A stretch of 64,000 nt of DNA from DATARH01 sp035570495 (GCA_035570495.1 DATMLO010000127.1:9911-73910); one strand, 5' to 3'. Positions 49,714-61,174 are shown, counted from the stretch's first letter. Program-made: numbers and translations. The notes: generated by a model not told the origin, from the letters alone.

Positions 49714-50127
49714 ATGGCGCATTGGCTCGTGAAATCCGAACCGGTCAAGTACCCGTGGGAGCAGATGGTCAAGGACAAGCGCACCCACTGGGACGGCGTC
49801 CATAATTTTCAGGCCGCCAACAACATGAAGGCGATGAAGAAGGGCGAGCGCGTGTTTTTCTACCACTCGAACGAGGGGAAGGAGATCGTCGGAGTGGTCG
49901 AGATCGTGCGCGAGTTCTATCCCAACCCAGACGAGCCGAGCCCGCATTTTGGCCTGGTCGATGTCGCGCCGGTCATGCCGGTGAAGACGCCGGTGACGCT
50001 CACCGAAATGAAGGCAACGCCGGAATTGACGAACATGGCGCTGATCCGCCAGTCGCGGCTGTCGGTCTGCCCGGTGACGGACGCGGAGTGGGCCACGATC
50101 TGCAAGATGGCGGGGATCGAGGCTTAA
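49714..50127 (+). CDS. EVE domain-containing protein
   Basis: The 137-residue single EVE domain (PUA-like fold) starts HWLVKSEPVKYPWEQM. The pocket residues are in WDGVHNFQAANNMKAMKKG and FFYHSNEGKEIVGVVEIV. The fold is known to recognise modified bases in RNA or DNA. GGAGGT precedes the ATG at 49714. It is followed directly by a palindromic repeat. No restriction or modification genes flank it, so a housekeeping RNA-related role is more likely than defence. Confidence 0.9.
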   Translation: MAHWLVKSEPVKYPWEQMVKDKRTHWDGVHNFQAANNMKAMKKGERVFFYHSNEGKEIVGVVEIVREFYPNPDEPSPHFGLVDVAPVMPVKTPVTLTEMKATPELTNMALIRQSRLSVCPVTDAEWATICKMAGIEA

Positions 50128-50187
50128 CCCTCACCCTCCCATCGCTGCCGCGATGGGCCCCTCCCTCTCCCGCAAGCGGTAGAGGGG
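50128..50187. repeat. Palindromic repeat copy after the EVE gene
   Basis: Begins CCCTCACCCTCC, then CCATCGC-TGC-CGCGATGG, then CCTCCCTCTCCCGC-AAGCGGTAGAGGGG. It is the closest relative of the copy at 45198. It starts two bases after the EVE stop codon, where it can serve as the 3' end hairpin. Confidence 0.75.
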
Positions 50188-50280
50188 TTTAGGTACCGCA
50201 TCCGCGAGACAAAAATTGCACCCTCCGGCACTCTGCGCCATACCTCACGAAAGCGTTCAGTCGTACCCGGGAGGAGCGAG

Positions 50281-52227
<1,947 letters not shown>

Positions 52228-52272
52228 CCTCCCTGCCCGACCGTTGTTGAAGCGCTTGGCGAGGGGGTGAAC

Positions 52273-52914
52273 ATGATGCGGGATGGGCGATTTGCGGCCA
52301 ACAGGCGGGCCGTGCTGTTGCTCCTGTCGGCCGGAGCGCTGGGCGGCGCATCCGCCCTGTCGCCGGCATGGGCCGTGCCGGGGCCGGGGCCGAGCGCGAT
52401 CATCCAGGGCTTCTACGGCGAGCTGCTCGATACGATGAAGCAGGCCGCGACGCTGGGTGTGAAAGGCCGCTATCAGAAGCTGGAGCCGGTCATCTTCAAA
52501 ACCTGCGACGTGCCGTACATGGCCAAGCTGACGATCGGCAGCGTGATCTGGAACGGGCTGACGCCGGACAAAAAACAAGTGGCGGCGAAAGCCTATGGCC
52601 GCTACCTCACCGCCGTGTACGCCAGCCAGTTCGACGGCTATTCCGGCGAAAAGTTCGACGTGCTCGGCGAGCAGAAGGTGACGCGTGGGATGCTGGTCAA
52701 ATCGCGCATCGTCAAATCCGACGGGTCGCCGGTGACGATCAACTACATGGTGCACGACAACGAAATCGGCTGGCAGATCCGCGACGTCTACGAAACCGGG
52801 ACGATCAGTCAGCTGGCGACGCAGCGCTCCGACTTCAGCCAAATCCTGCGCACCAGCGGGATCGATGGGCTGATCGCCGCGCTCAACAAAAAGGCCGACG
52901 ACCTCCAAGGCTGA
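52273..52914 (+). CDS. MlaC/Ttg2-family periplasmic lipid-carrier-like protein
   Basis: 213 residues. An N-terminal signal with twin arginines (NRRAVLLLLSAGALGG) is cleaved near PAWA. The MlaC fold is shown by FYGELLDTMKQAATLGVKGRYQKL, the TCDVPYMAKLTIG segment and IVKSDGSPVTINYMV. MlaC shuttles phospholipids between membranes, and related proteins (HpnM) go with hopanoid genes. No mla or hpn partner lies nearby. The ATG at 52273 follows GAGGGGG at 6 bases. A GTG two codons earlier is possible. Confidence 0.85.
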   Translation: MMRDGRFAANRRAVLLLLSAGALGGASALSPAWAVPGPGPSAIIQGFYGELLDTMKQAATLGVKGRYQKLEPVIFKTCDVPYMAKLTIGSVIWNGLTPDKKQVAAKAYGRYLTAVYASQFDGYSGEKFDVLGEQKVTRGMLVKSRIVKSDGSPVTINYMVHDNEIGWQIRDVYETGTISQLATQRSDFSQILRTSGIDGLIAALNKKADDLQG

Positions 52915-52938
52915 TCGCGGCGAGGCGTGCCGCTTCCG

Positions 52939-54102
52939 CTATTCGTTGGGCTTGCGGCTGCGGATGCCGTCGGCCATTCGCGTGGCGCGGTCGAGTTCGT
53001 CGCTGTTGAGGCCGGCCTTTAGGCGGACAAGCGCGCCTTCCGCCTTCGCAGAGCCCTGCAGCGAGGCGAAGCTGTAATAGACATAGGCGCGCACCACGTC
53101 TTTCGAGACCCCGTGCCCTTCCTCAAGCGCCGCGCCAAACTCGTAGCATCCGGCCGGGCTGCCCTTCTCGGCGGCCCGGTAAAACCACACGGCCGCCTTT
53201 GGCAGATCGACCGTGCCGGTCAAACCATCGCGATAGATCTGCCCGAGTTGGAGATAGGCCTCGACATCGCCCTGATCGCCCGCACGTGACAACCATTCGA
53301 TCGCCGATACTGGGTCGGGCGCGACGCCGTTTCCATGAAGATAGCGCTCGCCGATATTGCGCTCGGCGACGGGCTGACCGGCGACCGCCGCCTTCATCAT
53401 CCACTCGAAGGCCTTGTCCTGGTCGCGCGGCACCGCGATGCCCCAGCTGTACATGTAGCCGAGCCGGTTCATCGCCCAGGAGCTCCCACGACCGGCCGCA
53501 CGCCGGCAATCGGCCAGCGCCTGGTCCGCATCGCGCGGCACGCCCATACCCTCGCTGTACAACCAGCATAACTGCGCGGGCGCCTCGGGATGCCCGAGCG
53601 CATCGGCCAGCCGGTACCAGTAAAGTCCCTCTGCCTTGTCGACCGGCCGGCCGTACATCCCCCGGTCGCGAATCTTACCGAGCCAATAAGCCGCGGTCGG
53701 CTGGCCCTGCTGCGCCGCCTTGAGCAGCAGAGCCTCGGCCTCGGCGTAATGCTCGTTGGGGCCGAGCGTGTCGAGCAGGACGCCAGCCAGCAAATACTGC
53801 GCGTTGGCATCGCCGGCCTCCGCGTCCTTCTCGACCATCGCGCGCGCCGTGTCGCTGTGGACAGTCATCGCCGTCCACGCTTCGCGCAGTTGTGCCAGTC
53901 GCTTGGGATCAGGATTACCCCACCAAGGCAGATGCGCGAGCGTGTCGCGCTGCATCTCAGTCAGTTCGACGAGGCCGCGGGACGGCTCCGACACGCTCGG
54001 GCTGTCCGACGGCGTGTCGGCCCGCACGGGCAAGGCGAGGATCGGGATAAATCCCGCGGCAAGGAGCGCGGATCGCCAGCGGGACGAGCGGTTGATCGAC
54101 AT
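52939..54102 (-). CDS. Secreted Sel1-repeat protein
   Basis: The 387-residue protein has a signal peptide (SALLAAGFIPILALPVRA, cleaved before DTPS). From about residue 85 it contains seven or eight Sel1-like repeats, for example AQYLLAGVLLDTLGPNEHYAEAEAL, AAYWLGKIRDRGMYG, AQLCWLYSEGMGVPRDADQAL and AYLQLGQIYRDGLTG. These alpha-solenoid repeats bind proteins or peptidoglycan-related partners in the periplasm. It is convergent with the MlaC-like gene. The next gene on the strand is a SUMF1-fold membrane protein 120 bases upstream. The partner is unknown. Confidence 0.87.
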   Translation of the reverse strand: MSINRSSRWRSALLAAGFIPILALPVRADTPSDSPSVSEPSRGLVELTEMQRDTLAHLPWWGNPDPKRLAQLREAWTAMTVHSDTARAMVEKDAEAGDANAQYLLAGVLLDTLGPNEHYAEAEALLLKAAQQGQPTAAYWLGKIRDRGMYGRPVDKAEGLYWYRLADALGHPEAPAQLCWLYSEGMGVPRDADQALADCRRAAGRGSSWAMNRLGYMYSWGIAVPRDQDKAFEWMMKAAVAGQPVAERNIGERYLHGNGVAPDPVSAIEWLSRAGDQGDVEAYLQLGQIYRDGLTGTVDLPKAAVWFYRAAEKGSPAGCYEFGAALEEGHGVSKDVVRAYVYYSFASLQGSAKAEGALVRLKAGLNSDELDRATRMADGIRSRKPNE

Positions 54103-54178
54103 CGGCTTGCCGGTCAGTGGGGAACTGCTCGACGATAAACTCGAGCAGATTGAAGGAAGATTAAACCCAAGCCCCGGC

Positions 54179-54204
54179 CGGCAACCGGCAGAACCGCGCG
54201 GGGG
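54179..54204. repeat. 26-base direct repeat, copy 2 (intergenic)
   Basis: Exact copy of 52197-52222, here in the 120-base gap between the SUMF1-fold gene and the Sel1 gene. One extra G follows, after which similarity ends. Confidence 0.85.
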
Positions 54205-54222
54205 GCTTGAGCGCTTTGATCC

Positions 54223-55314
54223 CTAGTCGTCGGGCGACCGGGCGAGGCGCATTCCGTCGCCGGTGGAGGTGTAGGTGACAAGCCGGTACGGCAGATTGTT
54301 TGTGCGGGCGGTGACCCGAAAGCTGTTGACTCCCCAGTCGCCGGTCGACCAGGTTCCGCCGCGAAGCACACGATACTCACAGCCTGGTTGCTCGAAAGCA
54401 GCGCCGTCGGTCGGCGTGTCTCGATAGCTGTTGACCCAGCAATCCTCGACCCACTCGCTGACGTTGCCGAGCATGTCGTAAAGACCCCACGGGTTCGGCT
54501 TGAACGACCCTACGGGCGCCGGACCCCGGAAGCCATTGTCGCAGTGCGCGAAGTCGCCAAATCGAAGCTTGGCGGGATCCTTGCCGGTCGGGGTGAGACT
54601 GACGTTTTCATAGGTGCAGGCTTCCTTGGTATCAGGGCCCCAATAGTAGGGTCCCGTCGTCCCGGCACGCGCCGCGTACTCCCATTCCGCTTCGGTCGGG
54701 AGGCGGTAATGACCGTGACCGAACAGCGAGATCAGCCGGGCAAAGCGCCTGGCGTCATCCCAGCTCAGATAGCCGACCGGCAGAGGATCGCCTTTAAGTT
54801 CTTTGAGCTGGCGCAACATGTCGGGTCTGCCCTCAGCAAACGACTTTACGAGCGGATCGGTCGGGTCAGGATCATTGGGGAAGAACATGACCTGCCGCCA
54901 TTCCGCCTGGGTGACTTCGTGCACGCCAAGATCAAACGCCTTAAGACAGACATTATGCGTCGGGCCTTCAAAGAATATGCCGGGTCCCCGCTCGTCACTG
55001 CCCATCATGAAGCAGCCCTGCGGGATACGGGCGAATTGCATTTCGGCCTCGACGGTACGCACGCCGCGCCAAACCAGACCAGCCCAGACGGCGAGCGGGA
55101 CGAGCGGCAATCCGGCGACGAGCAGCGCCCGGTTTCGCGCGGCGCGGGCGCCCAACGCGGCCCGCCGGTCGGCGTAGACGCACCCGGCGAAGAGGCTGAC
55201 GAGCGCGGCCAGCACGACCGCACCGAACGGGGAAAACTGCACCAGCGGGTAGGTGACGGCCTCGAGAAGCATCAGGGCGATAAACGATAGCGTCCCGTAG
55301 CCCAGCCCGTTCAT
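54223..55314 (-). CDS. Membrane-anchored SUMF1/FGE-fold protein
   Basis: 363 residues. Two or three hydrophobic segments occupy residues 5-85, then the formylglycine-generating-enzyme fold (about 98-360): IPQGCFMMGSDERGPG, HEVTQAEWRQVMF, YRLPTEAEWEYAARAG, WGLYDMLGNVSEWVEDCW and VLRGGTWSTGDWGVNSFRVTAR. The catalytic cysteine pair of true sulfatase-modifying enzymes should lie after RGG. Here that stretch has none, so it is probably not a sulfatase activator. Other uses of this fold include iron(II) enzymes and binding modules. The active face should be periplasmic. Confidence 0.87.
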   Translation of the reverse strand: MNGLGYGTLSFIALMLLEAVTYPLVQFSPFGAVVLAALVSLFAGCVYADRRAALGARAARNRALLVAGLPLVPLAVWAGLVWRGVRTVEAEMQFARIPQGCFMMGSDERGPGIFFEGPTHNVCLKAFDLGVHEVTQAEWRQVMFFPNDPDPTDPLVKSFAEGRPDMLRQLKELKGDPLPVGYLSWDDARRFARLISLFGHGHYRLPTEAEWEYAARAGTTGPYYWGPDTKEACTYENVSLTPTGKDPAKLRFGDFAHCDNGFRGPAPVGSFKPNPWGLYDMLGNVSEWVEDCWVNSYRDTPTDGAAFEQPGCEYRVLRGGTWSTGDWGVNSFRVTARTNNLPYRLVTYTSTGDGMRLARSPDD

Positions 55315-55350
55315 CGAGTGATTATCCGAGCGCTTGGCGGCCGACGACGT

Positions 55351-55854
55351 TCAGCCGGCCGGCGGGTCCTCGACGAATTTGTAATCGAAGTTGCAGTGGC
55401 TGGCGCCCTGCATGATCGTCTGCGTGCGGGTTAATTTGAGGCGCTTGTCGTAACCCTCGCAGAACGTCGCGTCGCGCTGGCACGAGAGAAGGTGGCCGAT
55501 CTCGCCGAGGCCCATCTCGCGATACATTTCGGCGTAGCGGCACCGCGTCACGTTGAAGACGTAGCTCGTATCGCTCTCTTCCTTGACGTCGACAGTCAGC
55601 GCGTCGCCGAGGCGCCAAAGCGTCTGGCGCTCGATAAAGGTCCGCATGGAGGTCTTGCCGCCGACCTTCGCGGCAAATTCCGCCGCCTGTTCGACCGAGG
55701 AGCGGCGCACCGCATTGGCGACCGTATCGCGCGCGGCCGTTTCGCCGTGGCTCGCCTTTAGCGCGTCGTAGACATGCTTCAAAATTGCCGCCTCGATGCG
55801 ACGGCGCTCGAGCATCGGGATCGGTGCGGCGGGCGTCGGGTTTTCATCGGGCAT
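55351..55854 (-). CDS. L-2-amino-thiazoline-4-carboxylic acid hydrolase (AtcB-like) family protein
   Basis: The 167-residue protein has the family's two-block layout: an N-terminal helical part (ERRRIEAAILKHVYDALK), then FNVTRCRYAEMYREMGLGEIG, LLSCQRDATFCEGYDKRLKL and TIMQGASHCNFDYKF. Conserved Cys and His residues in the second half (CRYAEMY, CQRD, FCEGY, HCNFDYKF) are probably catalytic. The named activity opens a thiazoline ring on the way to cysteine, but most members are untested and often act on other amides or lactams. The gene stands between the SUMF1-fold gene and the glutamate dehydrogenase gene, all on the minus strand. Confidence 0.82.
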   Translation of the reverse strand: MPDENPTPAAPIPMLERRRIEAAILKHVYDALKASHGETAARDTVANAVRRSSVEQAAEFAAKVGGKTSMRTFIERQTLWRLGDALTVDVKEESDTSYVFNVTRCRYAEMYREMGLGEIGHLLSCQRDATFCEGYDKRLKLTRTQTIMQGASHCNFDYKFVEDPPAG

Positions 55855-55888
55855 GGCTCGATCCTCTCACTGCCTTCGTGTTCTGAGC

Positions 55889-58800
55889 TTAATCCAGAGC
55901 CTGGCGGAGTTGGCGACCGGCGACGACGAGCATCGCGAGGTCGGGTGTGATCGCGGCGCGCAGTGCCGTGGCGACGGTGTCGGCCGGCTGAAGTGCGGCG
56001 GCATGGGCGGCTGTCCAGGCCGCGACCGGGTCTTCTGCACCGTTCGAGGATTTGAGCACGCGCTCGGCGAGATCGGCTTGCAGCGCGTAGAAATCGTCGA
56101 TCAGGGTTTCGACTGCGGCCTTTTGCCATTGCGTCTCGGCGGGCAGCCGGCGCGCGGCGTCGCGCAAGCCGTCGAGCGCAAAGCGCGCGCCGACGCCATA
56201 AAAAACCGAGGCGGCTCGATCTATCGCCTGATCCGACCGCTCGGCCAGGTCGCCGATCTCGAAGGCCGTGGTCAGAAAGACGATCGCACCGATTTGCGCG
56301 GCGGTTTGCGGCGGCACACCGGCCTCGACTAGCCGCGCGACGCGACGGTCGAGCAGCGCGCGCTCATCGGCCGGAAGCAGGTCACCGATCGTCTCGGACA
56401 GATGCGCGACCGCCGGCGCAAAACGCGCGATTTCCGCAAACCCCACGCGGCCGGCGCGCAGCAGCCAGGTCGCGGCGTGCTCGACGATCCCGGCGATGTC
56501 GAGCAGCATCTCGTATTGCGTCGCCGCCGGAACCTTGTTGTCGAGCGCTTCGATCGCCGCCCAGAGCGGCGGCAGCGCGAAGGCCTCGCGCACGATGCGA
56601 TAGGCGCGGGCGATGTCGGCCGGCCCGCTTCCGGTGCGCGCCGCGAGATCGTGGACAAAGGTGAGGCCGCCGCGATTGATGACATCGTTGGCGACGACCG
56701 TCGCGGCGATCTCGCGCCGCAGCGGGTGCGCGGCGATCGATGGGGCAAACCGTTCGCGCAACGCCGGCGGAAAATAAAGGCGCAATTCCTCGGCCAATTC
56801 CGGCGCGTCCGGCAGGTCGGAGCTGACCAACTCTTCGTCCAGCGACATCTTCGCGTAGGCGAGCAGCACCGAAAGCTCGGGCCGGGTAAGGCCGCGCCCC
56901 GAAGCGGCCCGCGCGGCGATCTCCGCCTCGTCAGGGAGGAACTCCAGCGCGCGGTCGAGGCGGCCCGATTTTTCGAGTTCGCGGATCATCCGCGCCTGGC
57001 TGTCGAGCGCCGCATGCCCGCGCGCCTCGGCGACCGACAGCGCCTCGCCCTGGAGATAGTTGTCGCACAGCACGAGCGCGGCGACATCATCGGTCATCTC
57101 CGCGAGCAGCTTTTCGCGCTCGGATGCGGCGAGGGCGCCGGTGGCGATCGCGTGGCCGAGCAATATTTTGATGTTGACCTCGTGGTCCGACATCGAGACG
57201 CCGGCCGAATTGTCGATCGCGTCGGTGTCGATGCGTCCGCCCTTCTGGGCATAGGCGATGCGGCCGCGCTCGGTGACGCCGAGATTGGCGCCCTCGCCGA
57301 CGACCCGCGCGCGGATCTCCTCGCCATCGATGCGCAGCGCGTCATTGGCCTTGTCGCCGACCTCGCCGTTTGTCTCCGCGCGCGCCTTGATAAAGGTGCC
57401 GATGCCGCCAAAGAACAACAGGTCGACCTCGGCGCGCAGCAAATGGCGGATCAATTCGGCCGGGGTCAATTCGTTCGCGACGACGCCGAAGACGCGCTGC
57501 ATCTCAGGGCTTATCGGGATCGATTTCAGGCTGCGCTCAAAGACGCCACCGCCCGGCGAGATCAAGCTTCGGTCGTAATCGCTCCAGCCGAGGCGCGGGT
57601 TCTCGAAGAGACGCTTGCGCTCGGCATAGCTCTTCGCCGGGTCGGGATCGGGGTCGATAAAGACGCGCAGGTGGTTGAACGCGCCGACAAGCCGGATGTG
57701 GCGCGACTGCAGCATGCCGTTGCCGAACACGTCGCCGGCCATGTCGCCGACGCCGATTACGGTGAAATCGGTGGATTGGATGTCGGTGCCGAGCTCACGG
57801 AAGTGGCGCTTGACGAGCTCCCAGGCACCGCGCGAGGTGATGCCGATTTCCTTGTGGTCATAACCGGCCGAGCCGCCGCTGGCGAAGGCGTCGCCAAGCC
57901 AGAAGCCGTAATCGATGGCGATGCCATTGGCGGTGTCGGAAAAGGTCGCGGTGCCCTTGTCGGCGGCGACGACCAGATACGGGTCGTCGGGATCGTGGCG
58001 CACGACGTCGCGCGGCGGCTCGATGTGTTGCGTCTGCGGGCTGTCGGCGACGATGTTGTCGGTCAAATCCAAGAGACCGTGCATCAGAATCTTGTAGCAC
58101 TCGATCCCCTCGGCCTGGAGTTCGGTGCGGTAGTTCGGGCCGGGCGACGGCGGGCGCTTGAGGACAAATCCACCCTTTGATCCTACCGGGATGATCACGG
58201 CATTCTTGACGGTCTGCGCCTTCATCAGGCCGAGGATTTCGGTGCGGAAATCCTCGCGCCGGTCGGACCAGCGGATGCCACCGCGCGCCACCTTGCCGGC
58301 GCGCATATGCACGCCTTCCGTGCGCGGGCTGTAGACATAAATCTCGAACAGCGGGCGCGGCAGCGGCAGGAGGTCGATCTCGCTCGAGGCGAGCTTGACC
58401 GCGAGGTAGGGCTTGGGGCTGCCGTCGGCTCGCGGCTGGAAGTAGTTGGTACGCACCGATTTGAGGATCAGCTGCAGGAAGCCGCGCAGGATGCGGTCTT
58501 CGTCGAGGCTTTCGACCGCGTTAAGGTCTTCCTCGATCGCCTGCAGCGCGGCGGCGATGTCGAGCGAGCTGCCTTTTGGCGGGGTAAGGCTGAAGCGCGC
58601 CTCGAACAGCGTCACCAGGCGGCGGGCGATACGCGCATGCGCGGCCAGCGTGTCTTCCATGTAGGCCTGGCTGAACGCGCTGCCGGCCTGGCGCAGAACC
58701 TTGCAGTAGAGCCGTAGGATCGTCGTCTGCCCCGCGGTCAGGCCGCAGCCGAGCACCAGGCGGTTGAACCCGTCATTGTCGATGTCACCGATGGCGACGG

Positions 58801-60691
58801 CAACCAGCGCCGCCTCGAAATTCCGGCGCGTCGCCTCGGCGACAGGGCCGGCGACCGTCCCCGCCGCAAGCACGAATTCGTGCACCCAGGCTGCCTTGCC
58901 ATCGGCGCTGTCGACGCGATAGGCGTCTTCCGCGACGATGCGCAGCCCGAGATTTTCGAGGATCGGCAGCACGTCGGAGAGGATGACCGGCGTGTCCTGG
59001 CGATAAAGCCGCAGCCCCGGCGTCGGGTCGGCGTCTCGCGGGTGCAGCGAGGCCTCAAGCGGCGAGCCAGCCAGCACCTTGTCGATCGGTGCGAGATCGG
59101 CGACGGCCTGCGCCGGCGTGGTGCGCGCCTGGTAGTCGGCGGGAAACGTCGCGACGCGGCTCAGCCGGCGATGCGCCTCGGCCTCGGCAAACGCCGTCTC
59201 GGCGGCCGTCTCGACCCGGTCGAGCCAGGAACGCGCGGCCTCGACGAGCCGTGCCTCCAGGGCCGCGGTATCGACGGCGGCAAGCGGCGTTTCTTGCGCT
59301 TCGTCCTTGCGGTGAATGATGAAATGGACGCGGGCGAGCTGCGATTCGTCGATATGCGTGTAGAAGGTCGAGACCGCGCCGGCGAACGCCTCTTCGAGGA
59401 TCGCGGCGAAGCGGTGGCGCAGTGCGGTGTCGTAGCGCTCGCGCGGGGCGTAGACGAGGCACGACAGATAGCGTTCGAGCGGGTCGCGCCTGACAAAGAG
59501 CGCAACGCGCTGCCGCTCCTGCAGATTGAGGACGCCTATCGCGGTGTCGTAGAGCCAGTCCTCGCTCGCCTGGAACAGCTCGTCGCGTGGGAAGGTGTCG
59601 AGCAGGTGGAGCAGCGCCTTACCGTCGTGGCTGGCGGCGGGAAGCCCGCTGCGCGCCAGCACGCGCTCGACCTTGCGGCGCACGATCGGGATGCCGCGCA
59701 CGCCGCCGGTATAGGCGTCCGAGGTGAAGAGGCCGACAAAGAGAGAAAGCCCGTTGACCTCGCCCTGCGCGTCGAAGCGGCGGACGCCGATCGCATCCAT
59801 CGGCACGCGGCGATGCACGGTCGAGCGCCGATCGGTCTTGCTGAGGATCAGAAGCTCGCGGCGGCGCAGGAAGTCACGCACTGCCGGCGACAGTCCGGCA
59901 AGATCGCGCAGGCCGCCGAACGCGCGGTAGCCAGGCTCGCGCAAGACGCCAAGCGGCCGCTCGGTCTCGTTGCCGGCGAAGTCGTAATCGCGCATGCCGA
60001 GCAGGATGAAATTGCCGTCGCCGAGCCAGCGCAGAAAGGCGGCGCCTTCGTCGATTTCCACGGGCGGCACCGGCCCTCCGGCGCGATCGACCGTGCCGGA
60101 GAGCCGCGCCAGCGCCTCGCGCATCCGTGCCCGATCCGATGCGGCGGCGCGCACATCGCCGAGTACGCCTGCAAGCGCGATGGCCAGCGCGTCACGCGCC
60201 GCCGCGTTGCGCTCGCGCGCGATCTCGATCTGCATCCAGGACTCACGCGTCCCGTCGGGCGCTCCGACACCGACGGTCTTGCCGGCGGCGTCGCGCGACA
60301 TGGCGATGACCGGGTGGATGACGAGCCGCACCGGCCGGCCGCGATCGTTGATCGCGGCGCTCACCGAATCGACGAGAAACGGCATGTCGTCGTTGACGAT
60401 CTCGACGATCGTGTATGGCGACGACCAGCCATCGCGCGCCGCGGCCGGGTTGTAGACGCGCACCCGCGCCTCGCCGGGCGCGCGGCTGGCGCCGAACTGC
60501 CACAGCGCATGCGCACCGCCGGCGAGATCCTCGGGGCTGCGCGCGACGATATCGGCGGGCGGCGCATGCTCGTAAAGCGCTTCGAGGAACGCCCGCGCGG
60601 CGGCCGATTCGCCGTTTTCGGGCCGCGCCGCGATCAGCGCGGCGGCTTCCGCCACCACAGTTTGCTTTCGGGTCTCAATATCGCTGGTCAC
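55889..60691 (-). CDS. gdhB: NAD-specific glutamate dehydrogenase, 180-kDa class
   Basis: The 1600-residue enzyme oxidises glutamate to 2-oxoglutarate and ammonia. It has the large-GDH layout: an N-terminal ACT-like regulatory region of about 700 residues, the catalytic core with KVARGGIRWSDRREDFRTEI and VIIPVGSKGGFVLKR (substrate lysines), the NAD domain with VIGVGDMAGDVFGNGML, and a C-terminal helical region with RGLTRPELSVLLAYAK. The GTG at 60691 was chosen. Its ribosome site is weak. It is intact and of normal length. It is typical of Alphaproteobacteria and serves amino-acid catabolism. Confidence 0.95.
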   Translation of the reverse strand: MTSDIETRKQTVVAEAAALIAARPENGESAAARAFLEALYEHAPPADIVARSPEDLAGGAHALWQFGASRAPGEARVRVYNPAAARDGWSSPYTIVEIVNDDMPFLVDSVSAAINDRGRPVRLVIHPVIAMSRDAAGKTVGVGAPDGTRESWMQIEIARERNAAARDALAIALAGVLGDVRAAASDRARMREALARLSGTVDRAGGPVPPVEIDEGAAFLRWLGDGNFILLGMRDYDFAGNETERPLGVLREPGYRAFGGLRDLAGLSPAVRDFLRRRELLILSKTDRRSTVHRRVPMDAIGVRRFDAQGEVNGLSLFVGLFTSDAYTGGVRGIPIVRRKVERVLARSGLPAASHDGKALLHLLDTFPRDELFQASEDWLYDTAIGVLNLQERQRVALFVRRDPLERYLSCLVYAPRERYDTALRHRFAAILEEAFAGAVSTFYTHIDESQLARVHFIIHRKDEAQETPLAAVDTAALEARLVEAARSWLDRVETAAETAFAEAEAHRRLSRVATFPADYQARTTPAQAVADLAPIDKVLAGSPLEASLHPRDADPTPGLRLYRQDTPVILSDVLPILENLGLRIVAEDAYRVDSADGKAAWVHEFVLAAGTVAGPVAEATRRNFEAALVAVAIGDIDNDGFNRLVLGCGLTAGQTTILRLYCKVLRQAGSAFSQAYMEDTLAAHARIARRLVTLFEARFSLTPPKGSSLDIAAALQAIEEDLNAVESLDEDRILRGFLQLILKSVRTNYFQPRADGSPKPYLAVKLASSEIDLLPLPRPLFEIYVYSPRTEGVHMRAGKVARGGIRWSDRREDFRTEILGLMKAQTVKNAVIIPVGSKGGFVLKRPPSPGPNYRTELQAEGIECYKILMHGLLDLTDNIVADSPQTQHIEPPRDVVRHDPDDPYLVVAADKGTATFSDTANGIAIDYGFWLGDAFASGGSAGYDHKEIGITSRGAWELVKRHFRELGTDIQSTDFTVIGVGDMAGDVFGNGMLQSRHIRLVGAFNHLRVFIDPDPDPAKSYAERKRLFENPRLGWSDYDRSLISPGGGVFERSLKSIPISPEMQRVFGVVANELTPAELIRHLLRAEVDLLFFGGIGTFIKARAETNGEVGDKANDALRIDGEEIRARVVGEGANLGVTERGRIAYAQKGGRIDTDAIDNSAGVSMSDHEVNIKILLGHAIATGALAASEREKLLAEMTDDVAALVLCDNYLQGEALSVAEARGHAALDSQARMIRELEKSGRLDRALEFLPDEAEIAARAASGRGLTRPELSVLLAYAKMSLDEELVSSDLPDAPELAEELRLYFPPALRERFAPSIAAHPLRREIAATVVANDVINRGGLTFVHDLAARTGSGPADIARAYRIVREAFALPPLWAAIEALDNKVPAATQYEMLLDIAGIVEHAATWLLRAGRVGFAEIARFAPAVAHLSETIGDLLPADERALLDRRVARLVEAGVPPQTAAQIGAIVFLTTAFEIGDLAERSDQAIDRAASVFYGVGARFALDGLRDAARRLPAETQWQKAAVETLIDDFYALQADLAERVLKSSNGAEDPVAAWTAAHAAALQPADTVATALRAAITPDLAMLVVAGRQLRQALD

Positions 60692-60944
60692 GGGCTCGAT
60701 CCGCTCGCCGTACAGGCGCCCTGGCTAGGCGGCCACAGAGTCGTCGCTAAGCCCGCAGCCGCGCAAGGGATTTTCGTCCAGTTGCCCACGCGGCGGGCGT
60801 TCGCTGCGCGACAAATCGGCACGGGCGAGGGTTTGTGCCTCGTTTCCGGTCAAATGCGGTGAAATTTGCTTCAAACAAATGACGGTATTGGCGATACTCA
60901 AAGCAATGTTACGCGCCTGTGACGGCACTGGGGGAGCGCCGAGG

Positions 60945-61148
60945 ATGGAAATCATGGAGTTCCACGTTTGCAGGCAAGGTCGCGATCTACGGTGGGTGGT
61001 TCGCCTCGACAACACCACATATGGGGCCTATCTCGACAAGGAGCAGGCGCTGCTCGACGCGCTCGAGGCGGCGCGGGACGCGCAGCAGGCGGGACGCGAG
61101 GCGCGGGTGTTTCTCGGCGACCGCACGGAAGCCTCCCGCATCTTCTGA
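60945..61148 (+). CDS. Small uncharacterised protein (DUF2188-like size)
   Basis: The 67-residue protein begins MEIMEFHVCRQGRDLRWVV. It has a short beta part (WVVRLDNTTYGAYLDKEQAL) followed by a helix (LLDALEAARDAQQAGREARVF) and an acidic/basic end. This strand-helix layout resembles small DUF2188-type proteins. ATG 60945 follows GGGGAG. An ATG three codons later is equally possible. It lies between two minus-strand genes. The 253 bases before it (60692-60944) hold promoter-like AT-rich text near 60864-60890 and nothing else recognisable. Function unknown. Confidence 0.6.
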   Translation: MEIMEFHVCRQGRDLRWVVRLDNTTYGAYLDKEQALLDALEAARDAQQAGREARVFLGDRTEASRIF

Positions 61149-61174
61149 TCGTCAGAAATCGGTAAAATTCAGGG

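Noticed and set aside
49714..50127. EVE protein as part of a defence island
   Set aside because: No restriction, methylase or other defence genes nearby; the flanks are housekeeping genes.
56402..58180. 592-codon plus-strand frame opposite gdhB
   Set aside because: Antisense shadow of the strongly biased gdhB codons; the sense strand carries a complete, recognised enzyme.
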